Shown in pieces: positions 34,568 to 45,437 of a DNA stretch of 64,000 nt (the first letter of the stretch is position 1; every line of letters starts with the position of its first letter). A program made the translations under genes and the position numbers. Source of the DNA: Dendrophyllia cribrosa (taxonomy: Eukaryota; Cnidaria; Anthozoa; Scleractinia; Dendrophylliidae); the NCBI GenBank assembly GCA_024195265.1, contig JAJLRJ010000005.1, positions 27,646,036 through 27,710,035 on the forward strand, given 5' to 3'. The notes below the pieces were generated by a model. It saw only the letters and a list, made by a program, of their open reading frames with translations. It ran no database searches and had not been told where the DNA came from.

Positions 34568-34946
34568 TTTAAAGGGGAAGTATCACGGGTATTTGGTGTC
34601 CTTTTAAAAAATCGAAAAATGTTATTGTATGATCAGAAACCGAAAAATAAAGCTCCAGTGGTGTGATAAATTATTACAAAATATGTCAAAACTGTCGATT
34701 AGTGTCTCTGGTCATAGACGGACCGGTCGCAATGAAATACAACTTAAAAAAAATTAGCCTAATGTTTTTCAAGTTACCACATTTTCGTCTCTAAATGGGC
34801 TAGAACAGACCATAATCTTTCTCTCTTTAAGAATTGGTTTGATTCATCCTCTTGGTGTTTTAGTATTATTTTGTAAATAAGTAAAGGTATTGTAAAATGG
34901 CTTTGACCAAAAAACATCAAAATTCCCGTGATACTTCTCCTTTAAA
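34568..34946. mobile_element. MITE, AAAGGGGAAGTATCACGGG family
   Basis: Ends TTTAAAGGGGAAGTATCACG and CGTGATACTTCTCCTTTAAA. Non-coding. Confidence 0.8.
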
Positions 34947-35720
34947 TGGAATCAAACTACTATGAGATGAAACTACATTCCCAAAGCGCATCGTTTTCTT
35001 TAGATATTAGCCAATTACGTCGATAGTATGTTTTTCACTGTATTTGTAATCGCCAAAACTTCGTCCCCAAAAATTTCAAAAACGCTCTCATAGAATTTGT
35101 TCAGTCTTTGCCATATTCGAGGCGGCTATGGGAGGTACAAGCTCCCTTAAGCGATTGCCGAAAAAACCTCCTGGTGCCGAGAAATACGACGGAAAGAAAA
35201 AACGTCATGGCGTCATTACGTTGCTATGGCAACTCCGATGTTAATTTCACACTGATCTTAACAAACTTTCATCTTTATCTATTACAGCTGTGGTGACCAT
35301 TTGTCCATAGCATTGTTAATGGCGTCGTAGTCAATGCTCAAATGCAAACTTGGAGGATATCGCCCCCAAAAAATCCAGTCGAGCTACCTTAACAGTTTTG
35401 AACCTAGGAAGCTGAAATTTTACAATAAAGAAGTCGTCATTCCCAAAAATCGTATGTTTTTTTGTTTTATAAATTTAAATATTTTGGCCGGGAAATGACG
35501 TCACAAAGATGGTGCCAAAATTTGAAATTAGTATTATGGGATATCTATGATAGTTTCTGAAAGTACACGCCATAATAATTTCAAAAGTGAAAAAAGTTCG
35601 TTAATATGTTGATGCGATCCAAAGATATGACATTTCGAAGTTGGAATGTCCATTGATTGTTAGCACGCGAATGGCTAGCGATTTTGAATGAATCGAGCAG
35701 TTTTCAGAGTTTTGTTTATG

Positions 35721-36006
35721 AATACGAAATGAGCATGGTGGAATTTATGCTAAGAATTCGCACCTTTATAAGGGGCGAGCAAAATGTGTGCAGTAGTTAC
35801 CCCAGGAGGGGAGGGAGCATGTACGCTCCATTAGAAGTTTCCCTGGGGTGCAATGTTTTAAATGCGGGGACGCGCCCATATCACGTACGCCCCCCCCCCC
35901 TGCCCCCTCCCCCCCTGCCCCCTCCCTCCCCCCCTGCCCCCTCCCCCCCCCCCCTTACAAAGGTGCGAATTCTAAGAATAAATTCCACAGGTGCTCATTT
36001 CGTATT
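35721..36006. mobile_element. foldback with C-rich centre
   Basis: AATACGAAATGAGCATGGTG and AGAATTCGCACCTTTATAAG are inverted at right. The centre holds degenerate CCCCCTGCCCCCTCC repeats whose length differs by 9 bp between the two assembly copies. Confidence 0.75.
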
Positions 36007-36341
36007 CCTTAACTTTTGCTTGTCAGCTTCGCCTGAGCTCAGATGCGTAGCAGATTATAATTCCAACAACGATTTCTCCAATTCTCCTTCTGAGCAAAAA
36101 ACAATCGATGCAACAGTATTGCAGTTTGTTGAAATTCATGTGGAAGGAGTTTGACACCAAACTACTGAATAATTTTCGAAAAATAATGGAAAACGCAGCA
36201 TTGGAGATTTGAGCAGGTTTTGGAGCATTTTAAAATATTTACAGAACTAAGTTTTTTAAGCACCGCTTTAGAGCCGGAAAAGTTATGACCCAAAGTTTGT
36301 TATAGACGAGTGCGCCCGAAATCACAACGGAGCCACCTTAA

Positions 36342-38125
36342 CACAATGCCTGATTGAATAAAAATTTGCCCTACCAAATTAATTGAAATATTTTTTTATC
36401 TTATTCCTGGAAAACTCACGAATTGTGGGCAAAATAGAAATTTTTATTTTGAGCCTCTATTCCATACCAAATCGTACATCGTTTCAAATAATTAAATTAC
36501 TAAGGAAAATATGAAACAATATTTGGAAAAATAAAGTTATTTTTTTGTCACAGATGATTTGATCAACTAACTTGACGTGTAGGAAAGTTATTTTATAACA
36601 GCCGATGTGACCATTGAAACGAATAATTTGACGTGTCAAAATAAAATATGTGCAGTTGCTAAGCTGTCAGTGCCACCTTAAAATACAAACACCCACCACA
36701 TCAACTGAGGTTACTACTGTAACGTTTATACTTTCACGCTGAGTGATCAACCAAACAAACAAAGTCGCATTTCCTTTGTTAGCGAAGTATTGTAAGCAAT
36801 TATATTATTTACATTTTGACGTTTCTTTTTCATAAAGATATGTTCACCGAAACAAAACAAAAAACACAAGCCGTAAACTGAATCGTCAAATTATCAACCG
36901 TATAAATCAAACGATCGCTCAACGTCCAAATGGTGGCTGAGATTTAAATTGTCAGAAGTTATTTTACCTAAGACCTTCCTTCCATTACAAAATATATAAT
37001 GTTGATTTGAAACCATTCAGCAAAATGAACAAATTTCAATATCCCTCAGGTTCTTCGTGCCAATTTGATGAGTATATGGAAACGTTTTCAATTTGTAGCT
37101 AGAAACACGACCCCACAAGCAAGATTTTTGCTTTAACTTATATCGTGCATAAATAAAGAGTTGTTGTTGTTGTCAATTAGCAGTCACATCCGACTCGCTC
37201 TTCTTTAGAATCAATACATTTGATACTAATACAGACTAAAGTATTTGCCGATGTTCAGCCACCATTTGTACAAAACGTATAAACAAAACAAAGTTCTTAT
37301 CTTTGAAGAGACCGCTCTTGATTCGACCATCCAGTTTGTCCATTTGGAATTGTTTCTTCAGCCCTCCATTTCCCTTCATTTTCCTGACTTTGATACTCTT
37401 TTGACGTTCCTGAAAATATTAATGACTGATAAGATAAAATGTTCAAATTTTGCGTTTTTACAGACGACTTAGACGTACATTTCATTAACTGTTAATGGTA
37501 CACAATGAAAGAACAAATGATTTCTAACAGGAAATTTAAAATCTTGTTTCAACAATTGTTTAAAGGCCTTAGCTCCTTAGGTCGAACTATTAAATGTTCT
37601 TCTGAAAGTATATGTAGCATGAACGAAATTAACCAGCCAGAGACTTTTTTGAAGGCCAACTCCTCAGCTTATTGCAAGACAAACGTAATACCAAAACGTA
37701 GAGAAGACGTCGTCGTAGGACATAAAGAAGCTCAACGCACGTGTTCACTTCATCGAGCAAAAGTGTTAGCTCTCTTTTACTGAACAAATGTTATTTCTAT
37801 GCGAAGCGACCCTTACCTTTGGTTGGAGTTGTGGTGCGACTTCTGCCTTGGCGATACGTCTTCCCGGAGTCTTCCAAGTTGCCTCTGGAGCGCCAAAAAG
37901 TTTTACAACTTGCGAGACATCTTCACACGAACACAACCTGCTTGATTTGCGTCAGGGAATACGATTTTGTCATGAATATTGATTAGAAACTTGAGCCAAT
38001 CGCTGACAAAAACGTCAAAGAATTTGGGACAAACAACGTTTGCACGCTTTTCAGCGATGAAAGCGCAAATAAATAAAGAAAAGCACGCGATAACAAAGTT
38101 TGCATTAAAAAAAAACAGTTTTATC
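36342..38125. other. intergenic, no confident gene
   Basis: 36342-36640 resembles 31089-31215 (shared AACACAATGCC, AAAGTTATTTTATAACAGCC), so related sequence flanks the 5-kb composite on both sides. An open frame at 37505-37783 has no recognisable motif. Confidence 0.4.
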
Positions 38126-38525
38126 TTAAAGAGGTATTGTCACGCAGATTTTGCTGTGTTTTGGTCAAAATACACTAAATATATGACTAAGTACCTTTGC
38201 TCAAACATAAATTGCTTTTAGAACACCAAGAAGATAATATCAAGTGATTTCTTCAAGGAAGAACAAACCATAATAATTTTTTATGCGATTTTTCCACGAC
38301 TCTTGGGAGGAACTTGAAAAAATTGGCCATTTTTTTCAAGTTGCAATCCATTTCCGTCCTGGCCATCCGCAGCCAAAGATAACAAATACTAGTTTCTGAG
38401 TATTGGTAGAGTATTTTTAAAATTTCGTAACAAAACTGGAGCATTATTTTAAGGTTTCCATTGAAACAAATGTGTTTTTTGGCTTTTCAAAGTGATACTA
38501 AAAATGGGTGACAGTGTCCCTTTAA
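38126..38525. mobile_element. TTAA-flanked MITE, AAAGAGGTATTGTCAC family
   Basis: Left TTAAAGAGGTATTGTCACGC and right GTGACAGTGTCCCTTTAA; ends similar but not identical. Non-coding. Confidence 0.65.
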
Positions 38526-38777
38526 ATAACGAGGTGCCATGCAACAGCTGCTTCAATTCAGTACTGCGAGAAAAGAACATCATCTTTTTTACATTTTAGA
38601 CGTAGGGGGCCTTTTGTCGAATTAACCTAGCACGTTTTATTTTGTAATCGGGAGCATCGAACACGAAGTTGGGCAAGATATACATGAAGATTAGTGCCTT
38701 TTAAAATGTTGTGATATGAAGTTCTTTCACTTTGCCTCAATTTATAGCTTTTACATATTAATGAGTTTGAGAAGCTC

Positions 38778-39270
38778 TAAAGGCCAGTTTATACAGAGCG
38801 CGAGCACGACCACGAACGCGACCATTGGGACTTTCCGCTCGAACGTTCGCACAAACCACCGTTTATACAGAACGGGGTAATTCGGGCTATGACAGTCGCA
38901 TTTTTCTTTTTTTCTGCGTCTTTAAAGTCACGACGGCCTTTGTTGTATAAAATTAGGTGTTTTTCAACTTCCACAATTAGTAGTTCAGTTTTTTCCTACA
39001 TCTTGTCAACCGGTGCGCAACAAAGTCACCATTTTTACGTGTACCGCGTGTCACCTGGGCCGAGTTACACAAAAACAAAAGAACTGATTGGTTGACAAGA
39101 CATAGTTCGTGCGACCATCGCATAAAAAATCGCTCTTGAGGCAATCTCTACGACTTTCCGCACGAACCAATGTCCAGCCACGTTCGTGGTACAAACGGAT
39201 TCATACAATCCAATGCGAACGCCACGCCGCGTTCGCGGTCGTGGTCGTGCTCTGTATAAACAGGCCTTAA
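38778..39270. mobile_element. TAA-flanked Harbinger-type MITE (AGGCCAGTTTATACAG)
   Basis: TAA then AGGCCAGTTTATACAGAGCG, CGAGCACGACCACGAACGCG; the complement at right ends AGGCCT then TAA. The GGCC-AGTTTATAC tip resembles the Harbinger tip at 9213, and the 3-bp TAA target fits that superfamily. Confidence 0.75.
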
Positions 39271-39639
39271 TAAAGTACCAAAACGAAATCAAACTACAGC
39301 TATCTTTTATTCTCAGAGCTCCACAGCATTATATATAATTACTCCAAGCTAGAATGCGTGATATGGAATTATCCTGAATTACACAGGACATTTTTGCGTG
39401 CAATCCCTTTTTTACGAGGATTCTTACCATCGAGCTTTAGACACTGCTACAAATTTAATGTCTATCTCTATACTAAAAACAACGCTTATTTAGAGTATCT
39501 GTAACGTTAAAAAATATCACCATGTACTCTACAACTTACGGAAAAATGTTAAATCGGTTGAACTATATTGAGTTCTCATTTGACATAGAACAACAAACTT
39601 ATAGTGCAGCGTGTTTGTTTGTTTTGTTTCTAATTTTCT

Positions 39640-41018
39640 TCTAAAGAAAAAAAAACAAAATTGTCTTTTCGTTTTATCGACTCTATGTACGTCGAAAAGT
39701 TGAATAGTTAAATATTTCTTGTTTTTAACGCTGCGTCAGTGAATTATAAAGGTTTGAGTTTAAAAAATGTTAATAAGTGACGTCAAATCAAGAATCGTGT
39801 ATCAACTACTTGATTCCATCTACAAGTAATATTTTTTTTACAAATCAATTGACTGTTAACAGTTTTTATTAGTATTTCTTAAATTGATTATCCTTAAGCT
39901 GTGAACTGCGTATTGTAAATTGAAGTAGAAATAATGGTTAAGTCTTGATTTGACGTCACCTATTTAGCATTTTGTAAATTCAAATCTCTATAACTCACTA
40001 ACGCGACGTTAAAAACAAGAAATATTTCAACGTACATTGAGTTGATTAAAAGAAAAACAAATTGGGGGTTAGGTGAACTTTAATAGAACGCCTTAGTGAG
40101 TTTGTTATAGTTTACTTACAGTAATAATTACAGAAGCAGTTATTTAATCTTGAAGGGCATTAGAAAGTTAAATAAGAAAGATAAAACGGCATTAAAGTAA
40201 AAGTTGGGAAGTCAAATGACACAAGATTATTAAAAAGCGCGAAGTTCGTTACACACTTTCTTTCAAACGTTTTTCTTACTTTTACTTATATTAAGTCAGT
40301 GTAACACCCAATTCCAAAAACGAGAAAGATTAGGAAAACGAATGTTGACCTGAATTAAATATTAAAGTGCACCTAACCTCCAATTTTTTTTTCTTTTAAT
40401 CAACTCAATGTACGTTGAAAAGTTGAATAGTTACATATTTCGTGTTTTTAACGTTGCGTTAGTGAATTATAGAGGTTTGAATTTACAAAATGCTAATTAG
40501 ATGACGTCAAATCAAGAATCGTTTATTGTACAACTACTTGTTTCCACCTCCAAGTAATATTTTTTTTACAAGTCAATTGACTATTGACAGTTTTTATTAA
40601 GTATTTCTTAAATTGATTATCCTTAAACTGTGAACTGCGTATTGTAAATTGAAGTAGAAATAATGGTAAAGTCTTGATTTGACGTCATCTAATTAGCATT
40701 TTGTAAATTCAGATTTCTATAACTCACTAACGCGACGTTAAAAACAAGAAATATTTCACTATTCGACTTTTCAACGTACATTGAGTTGATTAAAAGAAAA
40801 AAATGGGAGTAAGGTGCACTTTAAGTGAACGCTTCAGTGAGTTTGTTATAGTTTACTAACAGTAATAATTACAGAAGCAGTTATTAAGGGCGTTAGAAAG
40901 TTAAATAAGAAAGATAAAACGGAATTAAAGTAAAAGTTGGGAAGTCAAATGACACCAGATTATTAAAAAGCGCGAAGTTCGTTACACACTTTCTTTCAGA
41001 CGTTTTTCTTACTTTTAC
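39640..41018. repeat. local tandem duplication of a MITE plus about 200 bp flank
   Basis: Unit 1 (39640-40290) and unit 2 (40362-41018) each comprise a TGACGTCA-bearing foldback and a shared flank (GTGAGTTTGTTATAGTTTAC ... AAGCGCGAAGTTCGTTACAC). The MITE in unit 2 (40362-40824) has clean TTAA and AAGTGCACCTAA-type ends; the one in unit 1 is eroded. Confidence 0.75.
40362..40824. mobile_element. TTAA-flanked foldback MITE, AAGTGCACCTAA family
   Basis: TTAA with AAGTGCACCTAACCTCCAAT left and AAGGTGCACTT right. The arms include CTCAATGTACGTTGAAAAGT and one TGACGTCA each (40502, 40680). Same family: 39640-40082 (eroded) and 44409-44880 (CREs at 44549 and 44726). Confidence 0.85.
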
Positions 41019-41244
41019 TTAACCCTTTCACTCCCAAGAGTGATGATGAGAGTGCCAAAGATCAACATTCAAGAAAAATCCCAAATTTCATTTTGTAAAA
41101 TACTGAAAAACAAATGGTACCATGCAAAAGTACTGCTGAAGAGGTTTCATTTGAATGGTCACACCATAGGATTTCGTCGACAGACTCAAAAGTTAGAACT
41201 ACATTACATGTCTCCATAATTGACTCTGGGAGTGAAAGGGTTAA
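41019..41244. mobile_element. TTAA-flanked MITE, CCCTTTCACTCCCA family
   Basis: TTAACCCTTTCACTCCCA at left, TGGGAGTGAAAGGGTTAA at right; 226 bp. Inserted in the flank of the second tandem unit. Confidence 0.85.
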
Positions 41245-41248
41245 TATA

Positions 41249-41913
41249 TTAAGGACGTTCGCGCGAAAATCTTCTAACATTGATTTTTTTATAAAACTTT
41301 TGCTACAGCTAGGTTATGAGTTGTTTGTGTCAGAAATGCAAAAAAATGAGGGGGTCACCGACTTCGTTTCCGAGATAAGATATCTGAAAGGCGACCCTAA
41401 TTTTGAAAAATTGGTCTTCCTTACGGGATGAGACCCCAATGTCTGTTAGTCTAAAAATATTGCAAATAAATTTCCAAAATGCAACTTTTTTTCCCAAATT
41501 TTATGCGAGTAGGTCTGTTCAGCAAATTCATTCAACTGGTGACGTTTTTTAAAGTAAATTTAATCTTTAAAGAACAGTATTTGCAAACTCTGACAGCCGC
41601 AAAATTGGCAGGATTCGATGTCGTGCGGGTAGAAAAATGGAAAAAAATTAAACTTCCTACATTGATTTTTAGTTCATTTTTTCACAATCTGTCGAGAAGT
41701 AGCAAAGAAAATTATCTATCAAAAAAAAAATGGGGGTCACCGACCAACCAAGCGACTTAAATCTAAGCAAAGTTAACGCATCGGCTACCAGTCCTTTATG
41801 TGCTTAGATTTCTTCTCTTGCGCGCGCGCTCGTGCATGATGTAGCATGGCGTTGCGACATGAATTGCGTGCGCAGTAAGGATGCGCATAAACAATTAGCG
41901 CGAACGTCCTTAA
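41249..41913. mobile_element. TTAA-flanked element, GGACGTTCGCGC family
   Basis: TTAAGGACGTTCGCGC and its complement bound 665 bp. It abuts the previous element, and the sequence after it (GTCAGTGTAACACCCAATTC) equals that at about 40300, showing that both elements were inserted into the tandem duplicate. Confidence 0.8.
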
Positions 41914-42119
41914 GTCAGTGTAACACCCAATTCCAAGTAAGCTCTAAGTAGTCCAATTGAATTATTTCCCAAAACTAAATATATCTTATCAACTAAGCTT
42001 GAGGATTATACTGAGATAATATCGACCAGAGGTCTTGACAGTACGGGCGAGGTCTGTACAAAAATATTACCGAGGTCCCGCATAATCTCAGTATGGTCAC
42101 CAGTAAGCTTGGTCAAGCC

Positions 42120-43163
42120 TGGTTCTCATAGAGTTGTAATTGTTGTAATTCAGTCCTGGCTGAATGAATTACATTAATCGTTTTTTCTGAAATTGTTGTA
42201 ATTAAGAAATCGCCTATTTATGTTGAAACTGCGCATGCGGGCGGTTGGTAACGTACACGTAATAAATTCATGTTCTGTTCTTCTTTGATCGAGCACGCTG
42301 AACCCATCACAACTTAATCTATGCATTTCACTCATAACTATCTAAAGTATTATCCTTTACAGTAACAGTAATACGAACTCGAGCTTTCCTATTGACTTAC
42401 AGACAGGTGAAGTAAACAGGACTGATCATTGTTATTAACATCACGTTGCACGTGTGTAGGCGACGAATGTTTCCATGTTAAAGTGTATATGACAGTGATT
42501 TTTTTATTTGCTTGATCCAATCTACATGATGTTCTGATAAGAAAATGGAAAAAAAAATTTCGATATAGATTTTTCTTCTCTGCGTTGTAGCCGTCTAAAA
42601 ACGTAAAATTTCACTTCCGGTGTGTTACAAAACCGCGCAAGCAGAAAGACTGGAAATAGTCCGCTGTGACGTCAATACAAGAATGCCGGTGTCGAGGTTT
42701 CTCAGTTCCTCACATTATTTGATGCGCCCTGAGGAAGAAACGTGGTTCTATTAAGGTGTGTTGTCTATGGTTGTAGCAACACGCACTAAAAAACGGAGGA
42801 ACTGAGAAATCGCGACACTGGCATTCTTGTATTGACGTCACAGCGGACTATTTCCAGTCTTTCTTCTTGCGCGGTTTTGTAACACACCGGAAGTGAAATT
42901 TCACGTTTTTAAACAGCCAAAACGCGGAGAAGGAAAATCGATATCGAAATTTTTTTTCAATTTTCTTATCAGAACACCATGTAGATTCAATCAAGCAAAT
43001 AAAAAGCGACTGTTGTAATCGTTGAAGAAGTTGAACTGGTTCAACTTTTCTACAACAGTCGTCGACTGAATTACAACAATCACAACTCGCGTTTCCATTA
43101 AGTCGTAATTGTAAAAGCTGATCGCCAACTGAATTACAACAATTACAACTATATCGGAACCAG
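42120..43163. mobile_element. 1-kb foldback with paired ETS and CRE motifs
   Basis: GAGTTGTAATTGTTGTAATT and its complement at the ends; the arms run to a centre near 42750. Each arm contains an ETS-like CACTTCCGGTGTG (about 42614, complement 42885) and TGACGTCA (42667, 42833). Non-coding. Confidence 0.82.
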
Positions 43164-43277
43164 GCTGTAATAAGAGATTTATTACATGAAAAACGTGAAA
43201 AATTCTCATGATTCCTAGCGGGAAAGACAATCGGTCTGATACTTGAAAAATATTGGATCGGCAACTAAAATTTTTGT

Positions 43278-43492
43278 GGGCCGGGTTGCTCAAAGCACGA
43301 TCAAGCCAACCCCAAGATTTGCGCCGTCAATTTTGAATCCAGTTAAACAACTCAACAATTTAAAATTTTCGAAATTCACTTGTCTTCACAAATGACCTTT
43401 TGAAAACATTTTTCAACAGAGAAATGAAATCCTCGGTTAACTTTTAATCCGGGATTAGCGTTAATCGGCTTTCGAACAACCAGGCCCTGATT
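43278..43492. repeat. dispersed repeat related to 15537-15717, reverse orientation
   Basis: CCGGGTTGCTCAAAGCACGA at left, then AAATGAAATCCTCGGTTAAC and TTTTAATCCGGGATTAGCG, ending GAACAACCAGGCCCTG. Confidence 0.6.
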
Positions 43493-43804
43493 TTCTGATT
43501 TTAGTCGTCGCCCCTCTTAACCAAGTAATAACCAATGTTAGTTTACTCAACTGAATGAAAGACTTCTACTACGCTTTTCAATAACTTGGGAACTCTGTTG
43601 AAAGCCCATGTAATGTCTGTATTTTAAGTTTATGACGTGATATGAAGGGTCTTATTTTATTATTTATTTTTTCGCACGAGCAATCTAAACAATTTCAAAC
43701 TTGACAGGGCATTTTACTTAGTTTAACAAATATTAACTGTCTTTCTCCTCGTTTTTGGAATAAGAAACTGCAGCCATGTCCGTGACGAAAAATCACTTAC
43801 GTGA

Positions 43805-44070
43805 CTAAAACTCGTAACGCGATACAAACACATACATATGATGCACAACGCGTGACGCCAATTCGTCAGTTTCCGAATTAACGACGTCACCGCGGAACTC
43901 CATGTAGAAGATCTTAGGACCTTTGATCCTGCCTTTGTTTTGGATGTACGCAAAATCGCCATTATCTTCATCCTGCTGTGTTACTATTTCGAAATTATTC
44001 AAGACTTCTCCCAAGACTGCTTTATTTACGTGATGGAAGTAATACCTGACTTTTGGACGTTGCCTGTAGC
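43805..44070 (-). pseudogene. orphan copy of the fibulin-like terminal exon (assembly duplicate)
   Basis: Encodes the same residues as 59182-59447 and sits in the left duplicated copy. No preceding fibulin exon lies upstream of it before the N gap; the sequence immediately upstream belongs to the same intron and ends at the gap. It should not be counted as a second gene: it is explained by the unmerged contig overlap. Confidence 0.85.
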
Positions 44071-44937
44071 CTGCAACAACAACAGTTGTCAATCAACACC
44101 TTTTTATTGATTCTTTGGCTTTACATTTATTTCTTATACGGAATTAAATACATATTTTACAAACAGTGGCACAAAGGGGAGACAAATTAAAAATAAACTA
44201 ATTAATAACGACAACAGGCAACTGCTAGAGTATGGTTACATTGATGGGTCAAGGGTCCAATTTTTTGAATTTTCACAGCAACCCGAATTTAGCAATACGT
44301 TTTTTTTAAATCAAAGTGTTTTTAACTATTTTAGAATTTATATTGTTAACCCTCGGACGTACAGGGGGGGGGGGGGGGTGGAGTTGGAGGGAGGGGATGC
44401 AACCCCCGTTAAAGTGCACCTAAACCCTATTTTTTTTTTTTTTAATCAACTCAATGTACTTTTGAAAAGTCGAATAGTGAAATATTTCTTGTTTTGAACG
44501 TCGCGTTAGTGAGTTATAGAGATTTGAATTTACTAAATGCTAATTAGATGACGTCAAATGCAGACTCGTTTGTTATACAACTACTTGTTTCCACGTCCAA
44601 GTAATATTTTTTTTACAAATCAATTGACTATAAACAGTTTTTATTAGTATTTCTTAAATTTATTATCCTTAAGCTGTGAACTGCGTATTGTAAATTGAAG
44701 TAGAAATAATAGTAAAGTCTGCATTTGACGTCATCTATATAATTAGCATTTTGTAAATTCAAATCTCTAGAACTCACAAACGCGACGTTAAAAAAAACAA
44801 GAAATATTTCACTATTCGACTTTTCAACGTACATTGAGTCAATTAAAAGAAAAAAACATTAGGGTTTAGGTGCACTTTAAGGTTTTCTCCGATGTCTTCA
44901 AGAGCAGTTATTGTTAGCACATGCCGTCTTCAGTAGC

Positions 44938-45437
44938 NNNNNNNNNNNNNNNNNNNNNNNNNNNNNNNNNNNNNNNNNNNNNNNNNNNNNNNNNNNNNNN
45001 NNNNNNNNNNNNNNNNNNNNNNNNNNNNNNNNNNNNNNNNNNNNNNNNNNNNNNNNNNNNNNNNNNNNNNNNNNNNNNNNNNNNNNNNNNNNNNNNNNNN
45101 NNNNNNNNNNNNNNNNNNNNNNNNNNNNNNNNNNNNNNNNNNNNNNNNNNNNNNNNNNNNNNNNNNNNNNNNNNNNNNNNNNNNNNNNNNNNNNNNNNNN
45201 NNNNNNNNNNNNNNNNNNNNNNNNNNNNNNNNNNNNNNNNNNNNNNNNNNNNNNNNNNNNNNNNNNNNNNNNNNNNNNNNNNNNNNNNNNNNNNNNNNNN
45301 NNNNNNNNNNNNNNNNNNNNNNNNNNNNNNNNNNNNNNNNNNNNNNNNNNNNNNNNNNNNNNNNNNNNNNNNNNNNNNNNNNNNNNNNNNNNNNNNNNNN
45401 NNNNNNNNNNNNNNNNNNNNNNNNNNNNNNNNNNNNN
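44938..45437. other. assembly gap, exactly 500 N
   Basis: Uniform run of 500 N between the two copies; the round number indicates a placeholder of unknown true size. Confidence 0.99.

Larger units (their letters stand above)
33079..35392. mobile_element. TTAA-flanked foldback, GGTGGTTCGACTGG family, with nested elements
   Basis: TTAA ends with GGTGGTTCGACTGGATTTTT and its complement, arms of about 400 bp. Similar in its ends to 22357-23977. It contains a second foldback (33535-34562) and a MITE (34568-34946). Confidence 0.82.
31344..36341. mobile_element. 5-kb composite: GGTGGCTCCG TTAA element expanded by insertions
   Basis: The outer TTAA and terminal repeats match the 0.9-kb copy at 13405-14307. 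The left arm follows that copy to about 31998 and the right arm resumes at about 36020 (GCTTGTCAGCTTCGCCTGAG). The 4 kb between is inserted DNA, including the 33079-35392 element and the 35721-36006 foldback. No transposase seen. Confidence 0.8.
30076..44937. repeat. 14.9-kb duplicated segment, left copy
   Basis: Matches 45438-60319 collinearly. The offset grows only from 15362 to 15382 through small indels: 2 bp near 30792, 9 bp in the C tract near 35890, 1 bp near 39775, 3 bp near 43117, and poly-G/poly-T length near 44370-44440. One substitution seen at 35843 (C against A at 51207). It stops exactly at the N gap. Confidence 0.97.

Noticed and set aside
35657..36154. 165-residue ORF with a proline run (copy at 51021-51527)
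   Set aside because: It crosses a foldback and a C tract whose length differs by 9 bp between copies; the apparent protein reflects the repeat.
37505..37986. Pair of open frames of 92 and 81 residues
   Set aside because: No start context, splice support or family signature; composition is like the surrounding non-coding DNA.
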